Source of the DNA: Azadirachta indica
Lineage: Eukaryota > Streptophyta > Magnoliopsida > Sapindales > Meliaceae
Length of the DNA: 64,000 bases
Reading direction: 5' to 3'
Assembly (NCBI GenBank): GCA_022749755.1
Contig: CM040448.1
Location: forward strand, 11,592,481-11,656,480
Shown here in pieces: positions 24,575 through 36,233 of this stretch. Positions within the stretch are counted from its first letter, which is position 1. Every line of letters starts with the position of its first letter. The notes below the pieces were generated by a model. It made no database searches, was not told the origin of the DNA, and was given only the letters and a program-made list of their open reading frames with translations. A program made the translations under genes and the position numbers.

Positions 24575-24576
<2 letters not shown>

Positions 24577-25446
24577 CACGGCACACACTAACTTTTGTAA
24601 GCATAATATTATTGATTACATAATTTTTTTATGATCATTTGGATAATTGGTTATGTATCTTAATTATATCTATTTTTATTGCATTAACATTCAGAATTAA
24701 TTTCTTTTTTCATAATTTATATATGTTTTCGGCCGAATTTTGCAGCTGCACCAATTAATGCTAACTCAGACTTTATGTAATTATTAAATATAATTATCTC
24801 AATTCTCTCAATTATTTTTACGTATGCCAAATATTAATTGTAAATTAAGTTTATAAACCTAATCGATCGATATTTATGATACAAGATGAATGCTGAAATA
24901 GAGAAGGGTGCTTATAATGTAGTGAATGTGAAGGTAGCATATATAGATTATGATAAACCCTAGCTAGCTGACGGAATCAAGAAGTTAATTAATTAATTTA
25001 ATTTTACTGTTAATTATAAGTTTCAAAAGTCCTAGCTAGTCTTGTCTACCTACCACCTTTTCCTTCTTGATTTTTTGAAGTTGTCTGTCTCGTTGGCTAG
25101 GCACAGCTGCTGGTTTGCCGTTTTCTTTGAAGAAGAGAGCCAAAGGTTTTTTTTTTTAGAAAGTTAATTAGTTTGATGAATTAATTAATTAATTAATTAT
25201 ATTATTAATTAAAATGAACTCAAACACGAAATCTCTTTGAATCTTCCTTTCGATTGTCTTGCATGCATTGCCATAAAACAAATTAATTAATTATAACCTT
25301 CTGATCTTAACCCTGGGTTAATTAGTTGCCGTTCATCTTGGCTGCTAAAACCATGACTCAGCTGCGGAGAATTAAAGAAGAACTAATACTGTATCCCCGT
25401 CAATAAAACAAACAGTAATTAAGTTCAGAAATTATCTCTATCTTCT

Positions 25447-25473
25447 ATCTGCAATCTGCAATCTGCAATCTGC
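25447..25473 (+). repeat. Four tandem copies of a 7-bp unit (ATCTGCA)
   Basis: ATCTGCA is repeated nearly four times, about 0.7 kb 3' of OSR copy 2's stop-side end (i.e. downstream of the gene on its strand). Confidence 0.85.
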
Positions 25474-26163
25474 TGCTAGCTAATAGCTAGTTAGATCGAT
25501 TAATTTCCTCTTCTTAATTAATTTATATTTCAATATTTAATTAGAACGAATTAATAGCTTATTACTCTGGTTTGGGAAATTAACTAATCTCTTAATCTTT
25601 TCTTTTCTTTCACTCACCTACATGTTTCCGTCATTTTTAATTTTAATCATCATTCTTTCACCAACTTCTCCTATTGGAAAATAATTAAAGAATGGTTTTC
25701 ATGCAGATAAAATAATATATTAACAAGAACAAGATCACAACTCCATATTACAGTACATATATAGATGCAATAATTAGTATAGGGAACATATTAATTAAAT
25801 TTAAGGGGAACATGCATCTAGCTAGCTTGTATTGTAATCTACAAACTCCATTGATCGTGTAATAGAAATGACTCAAAATTAAACAAGGAAGAATTAATTT
25901 GCTTGACATACAGTGAATCGAGCAGCAAATAGATCCTAGCTGGAGAGAAATTATATGTTTTCCATCTTAATTTTCACCTCCATTCGATTTCATAATCGAT
26001 CTCCTTCTTACCACCAGGAAGAGTATCAGTATCACATACAGAAATGTAGAGCTGATCGATTTCTGGCGCCATCGATCCCATGAGCTTCCAGTGTACTCGA
26101 TCAATTCCTTTACAGATCACAAAAGCTAGCTAGCTTTATATATATTTATATATATGTTTGGTA

Positions 26164-26364
26164 TCAAACAGAAGTGAATACCAAATTGGGCTCTTTTGAA
26201 GGCAAAAAGGCCAAGAAAATGAGAACAGCCATGATCAAAACAGGAACAAGAAGCAGCATCAATGGTGGTGGTGGCAATGGAGGCAATACGAGCGGCAACA
26301 GCAGAATTGATACGGTCAATACAACCATAACCATGATTGATCTAATAGGAGAAAACCCGATCAT
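26164..26364 (-). CDS. OSR/ARGOS-like organ-size protein, copy 2
   Basis: Single-exon coding region of 66 residues. It begins MIGFSPIRSIM and carries the full family signature LLLPLVLPPLPPPPLMLLLV, then a second hydrophobic helix and the tail LAFLPSKEPNLVF, which resembles the Arabidopsis OSR1 tail (LAFSPSNEPSL). The start is the ATG at 26364; the codon before it is TTG, so a longer reading would need a non-ATG start. Members act at the ER membrane in organ growth and ethylene sensitivity control (family knowledge). It has the best-preserved promoter of the three copies: a clear TATA box and the shared upstream block. A 5'-UTR intron as in copy 1 is possible but not required. Confidence 0.93.
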   Translation of the reverse strand: MIGFSPIRSIMVMVVLTVSILLLPLVLPPLPPPPLMLLLVPVLIMAVLIFLAFLPSKEPNLVFTSV

Positions 26365-26475
26365 CAAAATTTGAACATCTGGGGCCGTAGATTTAGCTCA
26401 CATATGATCGATCCATCGCCGTATTATTTTTGTACAGGTATAAAGGGGAGGGGTGAGGAAACCGATGGTCTGAGG

Positions 26476-26485
26476 TTTATATAGA
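26476..26485 (-). promoter_or_regulatory. TATA box of OSR copy 2
   Basis: Minus strand TCTATATAAA about 112 bases upstream of the ATG at 26364, placing transcription start near 26445-26455. Confidence 0.7.
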
Positions 26486-26544
26486 AAATGAATGAATGAA
26501 TGAATTAAATTATAATAAAGTATGTAATAGGGATGACACGAGGG

Positions 26545-26632
26545 GAACGTTACTGGTTGTAGGCGTTATGAGTCACCATCAAATGAAAGCCCTACTTCTC
26601 TATATATGTCCCAATTCAACTAACCAAAACGT
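26545..26632 (-). promoter_or_regulatory. Conserved upstream block of OSR copy 2
   Basis: Plus strand GTTACTGGTTGTAGGCGTTA then TGAGTCACCATCA and GTCCCAATTCAACTAACC match the block at 33271-33361 in order and spacing. It contains TGAGTCA, a GCN4/bZIP-type site. It lies 181 bases upstream of the ATG, upstream of the TATA box. Confidence 0.65.
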
Positions 26633-26649
26633 ACCTTTTGATTCTGTGA

Positions 26650-27487
26650 CTGGTAATTAAAGTAAATTTCCAGGATTTGTTTCGTAATGAAAAGCTAAAC
26701 TATTCTACGGTCAAATAATAGTATTTTACAGCAACCTTTTTCAGTAATTTTATTTAAAAATTATTTTTCATTAATAATTTCTAATTTGAATATTGTGACT
26801 GTCTCTTTTGTATATATCTTCATCCAGAAATCAAATCATGTTGCTATATATTAAAAGAGCCTATAGAATTTGGTAAATGCACTTACGCTGCGAAAAGAGA
26901 CAGAATCCACTGAAATCTTTCTATGTTCATGCATGTCCTTAAGTGCTTTGACTCCACCACTACTACTGATAAAGCTTTCATTAAACCCCACATTAGTTTT
27001 TAATTAGGTTACATGAAAACATCATCTTCCAACATTTTCCCCAGATTAGGGCATAACATAGTGTGGATTTGCAGTGACAAAACTTAATTAATTAAGATTC
27101 ACCAAATTAGGTCTGCCTATTAGTATATTAGTTATAACAAGTTGATGTTAGGAAATAACTGCCTTGTTTATATTCTAGCGATACGTATAATATTTGAGCT
27201 ATATATGCCTTTTTCCGCAGAAAAGAAAATAATAAATTGAAGTAGAAAATGATGACTACCACTTATAAATTGCCATTTTTAAATTAATAAAATTCTGTGA
27301 CGACTTCACCAAAATGGAAAAGAGACAAGCTTTAGGATTTCTCTCTTGTTAATCATATTCCTTCCCTTGTGCCATCGAAACGCTTACCCAAATTTCTAAA
27401 TCAACTTCTAATTTGAACACGATATCTTACTTTTTGAATTTGAATCTTCCTTTCGGTGTTTTTACCCCTAATTAATAGTCATGAATA

Positions 27488-27526
<39 letters not shown>

Positions 27527-30400
27527 AATAAAGATTAAATAAATTTGATCTCTCACGCATAATGACTATGCACGTATAGTAGTTGATATAATTAAAAGTT
27601 GTTTTGATTATTGGTGAAATAATATTTCTCGAAGATGCTAGTAATTGAATTGTTCTTGATGGTGATGGATATCTTATCTCAGATTCTCATGAATATGTTA
27701 AAGCTTTTACAGTTTCCAAATTAATGAATGATTTAAAAAATTGAAGGCATAATTTAGTTTGAATATTCACATAACATCGATCATAATGTGCCATGCATGC
27801 AACATATGAATATTAGGTTTATTCACTAAATTTAGGTTTATAACAATTAAACTTCATTAAAACATGTATTAAAAAAATTTAAAAAAAAAAAAAATATATT
27901 TGAGGGGTTTGGTTCAAAACCACAGTATTTTTCTCATTTTTCATTTGGTCAATTAAAATTTGATAAAGAAGATGAAACGTAGGGGATGGAGACAATTGAG
28001 TAGAGTTTCTTGATTAATTGATAGATATATACTTTCTTTCAGGATAGGGGGTATGTATAGTATATTTAGAGAATGATATCTATAATAATTAATTTGTATG
28101 TCAAACACTACATGTAATATAATATTAATTATTAATTAAAATTAGACGTGAGATATGGGTTAATTTTGTAGTTGCTATCTAGGACCAGACCATGACAACA
28201 ATATTGCGAATTGACATATGACCTGTTTCCTCACAATACAATGCATCTCCTTCTCTCTCCAACATAAAATTTGTATCCCAAGTTTTTAGAGGTTTGTCTA
28301 TTTCTAGACAATGATTCTACCCTCATCATGTCATTTTCTTAACTCCCTTCTTGACTATCTCGCTTGAATTACAAATTAATTTACCAATAATTCATTATAT
28401 GGACAGATATTCTACTTGTCTCCATATTTATGATACTAATACAAAAAAATATCAGTGCTCTAATATCTTTTCACAAAATACATGTGGCCATAGTTTCATT
28501 TTGAAGTCAAAACGAAATCGTGGCCTTTCAAAGTGTTACATATTGTTGGAGGAGCCAAAACCATGAAAATGGAACCAATGAGAGCTAGAAAGCTAGCTAG
28601 CTAGCTTATCACATCAGTATTTGTGACTTCTGATTATACTGCTTCTATATGTTCCTACCATTAATTATTCCTTCGTCCAAAACCCTTTAAAGTCCTGCAA
28701 AAATCAACCCACAAATTTCAAACGTTCAATCTTACAGCACAGCCCTAGCCCTAGCCCCGAACTTCTAAAAGTCTTTAATAAATATGCGATGTATTTATAC
28801 CAACTAAATTACAAGTATTAATGCTGCACCCCCAGGTCTGAATCTGATTCGGCGGCATCCATCAAAATTAAAAATGTCCTTTCAATACCTCATTGAAGAG
28901 CTTTGGGGCTGAGAATGAATGGCTTGACGGTGTAGTGGTTGGGAAAGATTTTCAATGGACATACTTATTGCAAGTATTAGCAAAAGTCTCCACATTTAAA
29001 TTGTGGTGAAAATTTGAAAATGAAACATTTAACCAAGCATCATTTAACAATTAATATTAATAAATTTAAACATACATGCAGGCTCTAGATATGTACTCCA
29101 ATTTTGATGAATACAAAATTTTCTTTCACACGCATGTTATCAGACATATTTAATTACCCCACTCACGAGTTAATTATAACCAAAGTCAAAATTAAATTTT
29201 CTGAAGGATATCGTTGTTTGGAAATATTGCAAGCCACGGGATTGATTTTCTAGTCTGCTCTGGATCAAGCCATCAATTTGATTTTCTATTCCCATGGTCA
29301 ATTCCTTCTTGTTTTCCTGTTTCAAATTAATTGATTATAAGTTAAACATAATATAATTTACGTATTTATATAATTTAGTTACTAGAGATTATAATAAAGA
29401 TGTCGTTATTCTTTCTTAAACTTTTCCTTCGTTCTATAATTCAGCTTTGACTTTTTCCTTCTTTCGTCTTTTCTCATATTTTGCCAACTTTATCTCTTTC
29501 TCAAAATCCCAGAAACAAAAATATTAAAAGTGGTGGGGTTATATTGACTATCTCACAAAAAGCAAATTAACTTCAATTTACATGTTTACTTCTCTAACTT
29601 TTAGAAATTCTAAAACTGCCTCTGTATCTTATTTATTTTGTCAATTTTGTTGATGATTAGACATATTTACCTCTAACCGAGTTCAATTTAGACGTCAAAA
29701 GAATTATGCAGCCAAATCCACTGAATCAATCTTAATATTTAAATATTACCTAAATTAAATTCTAAATATATCATATAGAAGAAAAACAGATGTATCAACC
29801 CCATCACCCAAAAAAAAAAAAAAAGAAATTGCTTCTTCTTTTTGTTCTAAAAATTCATATTTTGTAATTAGGAAAATGTAAAACCCTCATTTTTCATTGT
29901 TTCCCACAAAATGGTTAAAAAAAAATTCCAAATCACTTATCTTTAACCTAAATTTCACTGGGAGATCACTTTGCCGAGTAACTTGATCCAAAATTTAATT
30001 TAAGTATATGTTTGACATGATAAATGTTGATTTTGAGTTTAGCTCTCTTAATTATATTTGCGACACTCAAGTTAACATAGATATGATCTTCTTTCTTGGT
30101 CTCTCAAAAACCTAATCCCTATTTCAGGCTTTCTCCCTCTTTTCTCTTATTTTTATTTATTATTTTATTTTACTTTCTAAATGATTCTTGAATTTCTCTG
30201 AAAAATTGCATTAAAGGTTTCTATCATTGACCACCTTGTGGTTTCGCACTAGTAGTTTTCTAATGTATTTAGACAACTAATGTAAGGAGAGAACATGATA
30301 GGATTCTTGATCTTATTTATGAGTATTGAGTTTGTTATTGTTTCATTAACTCGTTAAGGTCAAGATCGATCCCATCCCATGTAATATAACTTTAGGGGTT
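26650..30400. other. Intergenic region upstream of OSR copy 2
   Basis: AT-rich, with the microsatellite noted separately and scattered homopolymer runs. I see no supported gene; short ORFs such as 28351-28566 show no recognisable domain. Confidence 0.55.
27488..27526 (+). repeat. (TA)n(CA)n compound microsatellite
   Basis: A TA run passes directly into CACACA repeats in intergenic DNA. Confidence 0.9.
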
Positions 30401-30410
30401 AAGCTAGAAG

Positions 30411-31410
30411 TGAAACTTTTCATGCTTCATGGGAAGCTATTTTGCATCAGCAAGTCGGTCCCCAACTTCATACTTTGTGGTTGATGTCTACATCTTTTAA
30501 CATTTATGCACTTTGGAGAATATGTCGTAATCGTCTTCACTGGGAGAATGAGGCTGCTTCTAGTCGCATGATTAAGTTGTTTGTTTTTTTTTTTTTTTTT
30601 TGAAAACAAACTCTAAGAGTAAATCTTAGAGCATAATTTTATATTAAATATAAAGGATTAAGGAGGAAAGCAACAAAACAGACAAGCTGAAAGGTAACAA
30701 ATCTACAAAAATCTAAAGTTTGGGACAGCCCAAGAATTCAGCAGCATGCAGCTCTTTGCAGATTGGACGACGTGAATGCTGCCAAGAATAAACAGAACAA
30801 CTGAGAAGTCCCATGATTAAGTTGGATTGTGCTGCTCATATTCGTCCTTTCTCCTCCTTATATCCGGGGTTCGTCCATTATAGGGCTGGTAGACATATCA
30901 TGACATCTTAGGAGTTCCTTTCTCTCTTGGCAAGGCGCTTAAAGTGAATATTGTCAAATGGCGAGCCCTCCATGTGGAGGGATATTTAAGGTGAATATCA
31001 ATAACTTGTTTAAGGGAAATCCAAGGGTGGTTGCTTGCGCTGCGGTTTTCTAGGATGATTTGGGATCGTATGTTGGTGGTTCTAGCGTGTCTTTATCTAT
31101 AACAACAGCTTACGGTTGGTAGAAAGTTTGGCTAGAATGTGATTCACTTTTAGTTACTCGGCTGCTTACTAATGTGTTCATGCACCCGCCATAGAGTTTG
31201 CTCAACAGATGGCTGAAATGTCGGTTAATGATTTTCCAAAATGCAATTCTATTACTCTCACATCACGGAGAAGCAAATTGGATTGCAGGTCAATTTGCTG
31301 ACAAAGGTCTCTCATGTGATGTTTTCAATTCGTGGAATTCTCCTCCGAAGAAATCCAGAAATTGGCAGATGATGCTGCTGGTTTTGTGTATTATGTATAG
31401 ATTCACTTGA
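30411..31410 (+). pseudogene. Decayed LINE (non-LTR retrotransposon) 3' end with RNase H domain
   Basis: Fragments in shifting frames match the C-terminal part of plant LINE ORF2: first IYALWRICRNRLHWEN, typical of the region before RNase H; then LFKGNPRVVACAAVF, the start of the RNase H fold; then WLECDSLLV, NRWLKC and ANWIAGQFADKGLSCDVFNS, which cover the conserved ESDS and H-x-N-x-x-AD-x-LA segments; ending LCIMYRFT, like the usual YRF end. Several stops and frameshifts interrupt it, and a 232-bp element is nested inside (30580-30811). It is inactive. Confidence 0.85.
30580..30811 (-). mobile_element. Nested retroposon with poly(A), reverse orientation
   Basis: A perfect 13-bp target duplication CATGATTAAGTTG lies at 30567-30579 and 30812-30824, so the insertion split the older LINE reading frame. 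The left end is a long T run, i.e. a poly(A) tail on the minus strand. The 232-bp body has no clear pol III boxes, so it may be a 5'-truncated LINE tail rather than a SINE. Confidence 0.82.
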
Positions 31411-31419
31411 ACCTCATTT

Positions 31420-32960
31420 TAAACTTGGCTTTGCGACATGGTTCCTTCTTCCTGTCATGTCTTATACTATGAGCTTTTCTTAATAATGAATTTGCCTCTT
31501 TTGTGAGTTACTTAGAAAGAATATTAAAAATTAAGGGTAAATTGCCATTTTTCAATGATGAAAGGGTCCAAATTAAATGTTAAAAAACATATTAGAGAAT
31601 CCTACGATCAGTATACTCTCGGGACTTTTTGAATGCCAATGAATTTATGCAGGAGGACTTATCCATATCAAGTTGAGGATCTATGGCATAACCAATATAA
31701 ATTTATAGTTGGACCTGATGAACTAAAAAAATTTTTTAATAAAGCATTTAGAGGTTTAAAATATTCTTTTCCAATGAATTTTAATCATATAATTACTTAT
31801 TCTTAATAATAATTTAGTAAACTATGTACCCCTCACATGAAATGATATAATGAATGTGACCCAAAGAACTATACAATACAAATACATATATATAAATTAA
31901 ATAAGGCTTCTCAAATGAAAATAATTATTGAAACTAAAACTAGTGACAAATGCTTAATTTTTCACGAGTTATAGAACAAATTATCGAAGAGGGGAAAAAA
32001 AGTACTGAGAAAGAAGAAGTGGCAAATTATTTTATTACACAACTACTGATCTTATAAGAGATTTTAAGAAATTTTGTAAAAGTCAATTACTTAATTTGTT
32101 TAGGCCTAAGAACCTGGGTGATCGAGGTTGGACTCTTACCTTAATTTATACATGAATGTTCATGTATCATAAATTTATTGGGCTTGTAATTGCCCTCCAA
32201 TTTTTTTTCTTTTTGTTTAACAAATTAAAGAAAAATATTGAGTATAGATATGAAATCAACTAAATACTAGCAAACAGCGGCTCCCTCATAAGTTAGTATG
32301 ATACTTATTTATGTTGTGTAGTAGGACACTCCTTATCAATAGAAAATTAATTCAATATTAGAAAAAGAATATCGTCTATAAACAACAATGTTATTTAAAA
32401 AAATGAACTTAAATAAAATTTTGCTAAAGGATAAATTATAAAATAGAACTTTCCTAAATTCAACACGTGCTTGTCAATGTGCGCGGAAAACAATTAGGTA
32501 TACAAGTTTGTCATCTAATTCCAGAATCATCTTACTCAAGTTTAAAAAGAAAATTAATATAATAATAATAACAATAATAATAAAATTACAGATATATATT
32601 GACGTCACATGATCAAGAACAAGCAGAGGAAATGAAGAACAAGATATTTATAATTATAGGAATATATACCAATTAAGGAAAGCCAAAGGATCAGATTTTC
32701 TTAACTTAAAACTTGAATTTGATTTGTCTTGTTGACTCCAGGCATTCTCTTGCAGCAGTTGATCTCATTGCTTTGTAAGGACTTATAACAAAAAGCAATC
32801 TCATTATGGTAACAAAAGTAAGATTTAAAAAATAAATTGCATGCGTCATCAAAAAATTAAAAACCCTAAACCTTGGATGCTTCGGGTTGATCGAAGATAT
32901 AAAATTAGTTTATTTGTCATGAAACTAGCTAAGCTAGGTTGTGTTAATATGATAGGTTTG
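31420..32960. other. Intergenic region between LINE remnant and OSR copy 3
   Basis: About 1.5 kb, AT-rich, no supported gene or recognisable repeat. Confidence 0.55.
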
Positions 32961-32966
32961 TTGTTG

Positions 32967-33290
32967 TCATCGAGATAAGGCCAAGAGAATGAGTAGCATC
33001 ATAATGATTACCGGGACGAAAAGCAGCTCCGTGGGCGGCGGAGGCAGCGGTGGCAAGACGAGTGGCAGCAGTAGAAGCAGTACGGCAAAGACACCTGTAA
33101 TAACCATGATCGATCGCACCTGCATTGAATTAAATATCTCGTCAATATCAATCCCTTGATCAGCTTGCTTACAGATCTTCATACTTCTCCTCCATTGTTG
33201 CCGTGTAAGTTGGAGAGTTTTAAGGAATTCCGTCAGTCGATTTGATAGTCTGAGAGAGTAAGAGAAGCTGGCGTTACTGGTCTTAGTCAT
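32967..33290 (-). CDS. OSR/ARGOS-like organ-size protein, copy 3
   Basis: The open frame of 107 codons ends in the OSR core: RSIM, then LLPLVLPPLPPPPTELLFVP and a second hydrophobic helix. The protein stops at LLALSR, so the PSKxP tail of copies 1 and 2 is missing. The N-terminal 55 residues are not like the other copies. The ATG at 33290 falls inside sequence homologous to the promoter block of copy 2, and the distance from block to start in copies 1 and 2 (about 180 bases) points to a start at Met56 (33125; 52 residues, MQVRSIM...). I give the full open frame but think the shorter protein is more likely. A 53-nt GTAAGC...CAG 'intron' inside the frame is too short for plants and would break the frame. 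Confidence 0.82.
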   Translation of the reverse strand: MTKTSNASFSYSLRLSNRLTEFLKTLQLTRQQWRRSMKICKQADQGIDIDEIFNSMQVRSIMVITGVFAVLLLLLPLVLPPLPPPPTELLFVPVIIMMLLILLALSR

Positions 33291-33361
33291 TATGGGTCAA
33301 CACCATCATACATTCATACCCCACTTAAATTTCTACTGTGTCCCGATTCATCTAATCCCAA
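33271..33361 (-). promoter_or_regulatory. Conserved upstream block of OSR copy 3
   Basis: Plus strand GCGTTACTGGTCTTAGTCAT, TATGGGTCAACACCATCA and GTCCCGATTCATCTAATCCC align with 26545-26632. It overlaps the first codons of the longest reading frame, which argues against that start. Confidence 0.6.
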
Positions 33362-33369
33362 ATATATAA

Positions 33370-36230
33370 TTTTATTTTTAATAAATTTACCTTTTTTAAT
33401 TTCATTCATCGAATGACAAAGAAAAGACATACTTAGTTGTAATTAATTAGCAACTAATAATTAATTAATCAAGAATCAACATCTTTTGGTATTAGGTAGT
33501 ACTGAACCTAAATTCTCAGTCGTAATAATTTAATATTACGCTTTGATAGTAATAGTAAATACCCATTTATCTTTCATTTGTAATTTAATTCAAATTTTTG
33601 AAAAGAAAACACGTGTCATTTAACAAACTTTTCTCTCTTGCTGACGTCTATACCTTGTAAAATCCGAAATTAAAATTATACGTCGTATGTTATTTCATAT
33701 AGCTGCTAGAACAACAATATATAACTCTTACGTAGCAGTACTGTATGTTGCTGTTGGTGAAGATAAAATTCATATTTTATATAAGTTTAAACATTTACGA
33801 CGAGATCAGACTCTACATATATAATTAATGAATTTTAATTAATAATGTACATGCAAATTAAATAAAATTTCGAATCAATTAAAGAATCATGGCAATTATT
33901 TGGTTTGGATTCACTACTGTTAAAGGAAATGCGTGTATGGCTCCCAATTGTGCCAATTAGGATAACAACTTAGTAAAAATATCATTATATATTACGCTAA
34001 CACAACGCATCTGACTATTAATCAATAAATTAAAGCGAGAAGTGAAAAGCTAACAATACCTTATCCTCATTCATTCATTCATTCATTCTTACTTCGGCCG
34101 CCAGGGAATACTTCTGTGTTTGATATCACATGTAAGAATATTCTTAATTATAGCTAAGGAATTAATTTTCTATAAACGTTGCAGTCTATCGTTCTGTACC
34201 TTGACAAAACAATTATAATAACCTTCTACTAATTTCTTGGGCACATCTCATCCAATCATAAATTATTTTCTAAAATCGTTATGATAAAGTTTCCAAGTAC
34301 ATATTACGATAGTATATCGTGTGTTGGTGAAAAAACGACATGTTATCATCACAAGAAACTTAATTAGTAATTCTACAAGTTCGATACATTGTAAACCTTT
34401 CGCTCATATAAAATATCTCTGTCGTTGTCTTATTACTATAATTAATTAAATTACATCTATCTCGTATCGTCCAGCAGAAAAGGATATGAATGATTGAGAT
34501 ATTGCTAATATCAGGGAAGGGAGGTGATTCTGCCCTGTTTCAGTCATTTTCAGCTTAATCCTTGTTTATTCAATCATGAATATTAATCATAATAAAAAGC
34601 TCCACTCAACTGGCCGAATAACCCATTTGCTCTCCACTTTCGTCTCCGCTTGTCTTAGTTTATCATTAAATGAAAAGGCCTTCGTTACTTTCGATAAATT
34701 TATGCCATATACATTTCTCTTTTGTCTATATTAAGAGGAACTGCTTTTGCGATTAACCACTACTGAATTCATAATTATTTCTTCAACAATTTTCTTGGCT
34801 TAATTGATTGAGTTTTAAAAAAATATAATAGAATCTTGACCTCGAGCGCTTCACCTTCAGTTTCTGTTTTTTCACTACTTTCTTCTTTCAAGATGAAGAT
34901 CCAATGTAATAATTGCATAAAACCACTCCGATGCTTATTAAATCAATGTTTGGTTGCTAAGAAAACAAGAGAAAGTTATTTCAAGTATCTAGAAAAATTT
35001 TGTGATTTTAGAAAAAGACGGAATTAGTATGTGCTCATATTTTTGCTAACTACACTGATATTCTGACATTAATTGATTTTAGGAATTTAATTTGTTACAA
35101 TCGTTCGATTATTCTTATGATTAGATTATCGTTTAGATCTTTGTTATAAGATACTTGCTTAAGGAAATATGTGTTACTCAAATTTGTTTTCATTTCTTCT
35201 GTCGCTCTGAGCTCATGAGGGTCATTAATTTTGGCAGCCTCCTCACTTGGGTTGAAGCAAATACAGACAACTTCCATATATTCAAAGATTGCAGGCCTTT
35301 CGACCAGCTGTGTTGTGTGTTTCGCGATCATCAAGATTCAAGACTCCTTAATTTCTTGATTGTTTTTCATTCACTGGGTTTGGCATACTCTCTGGGTATA
35401 TTGAAACTGACTCTCTTACTGTTTTTCACTGCCTACGATCCTTTCATACTCTAGTCCCTAATTGGAAAATTTAGGCTCTTTGATTCAATTGCTTGAATTT
35501 GCTCAAATGGATGGTTTTAATTTCTTATCTCTCACATCTTCCGATGGCAGCTAAACTTGTGTTGGGCTGTCCTCATTCTTGATGGCACTCCCCCTTCAGT
35601 TCAAACCATTTGTCACTTCTTCCCTTTGGGGGGTGCTCCTCTGTACCTTTTTATTCGATATATTAATCTTACCTCTCTCCAACCGTGTTTTCTTATAGTT
35701 AGAGATATATTGCTTCTATACATTATATGTTTCAAAGATAAATCAAAAGAGAAAAAAATTCTGGAGAATTTCACGCGATAGTTAATTTTAAAAAAAAAAA
35801 AAAAAAAAAGAGTTAACTGGGAAAGCAAACCAGGAGAGGAATCCATCGTGTAAAACCGCGTACTGTGAAATTAATAATATGAATTAAATTATTTCACTCC
35901 AACAGAAGAAAATCATCATCTTAGTAAACTAAAAGTTTAAACGTTCGTGAGATTATGTCATCAGTTTAGCTTTTTCTCCAACGCTCGCTGCCACCACAGG
36001 CTGATCACTATTATATTTGTGGTTGATAGCATCTCATTCTGTTAATTAACGGTGCTTTCGATTGCCTAGCTGCAAATGAAGTTTGAAAATATACATAATA
36101 AAAGTACTTTCTGACCTGGCTTAATTAATTATTTATCAAAATTTTAATGGAGAAATTATGATCCCAATTCCCATATATACATGTCTTGGGTCTTCATTGA
36201 CGATGCCTCTTGATTAGCCAGCTAATTTCC
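33370..36230. other. Intergenic region upstream of OSR copy 3 and of the bHLH pseudogene
   Basis: Mostly featureless AT-rich DNA. A (CATT)n tract lies at about 34071-34090. The stretch 34830-35800 is richer in C and T, has several unrelated short ORFs and ends in an A run (about 35789-35809) followed by GAGTTAACTGG; this could be the 3' end of an old retroposon, but I saw no diagnostic domain or target duplication. Confidence 0.5.
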
Positions 36231-36233
36231 ACA

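Larger units (their letters stand above)
22641..26163. other. Intergenic region between OSR copies 1 and 2
   Basis: About 3.5 kb of AT-rich sequence with many TTAATTAATTAA runs, a long TTA microsatellite and a small 7-bp repeat. No exon was supported; the ORFs are short and lack family motifs or splice support. Confidence 0.6.

Noticed and set aside
33121..33174. 53-nt intron (GTAAGC...CAG) inside OSR copy 3
   Set aside because: Shorter than plant introns normally allow, and removing it shifts the frame away from the OSR core.
34836..35809. Possible gene or processed pseudogene with a poly(A) end
   Set aside because: Short ORFs in several frames, no recognised domain and no target duplication found; kept only as a remark on the intergenic region.
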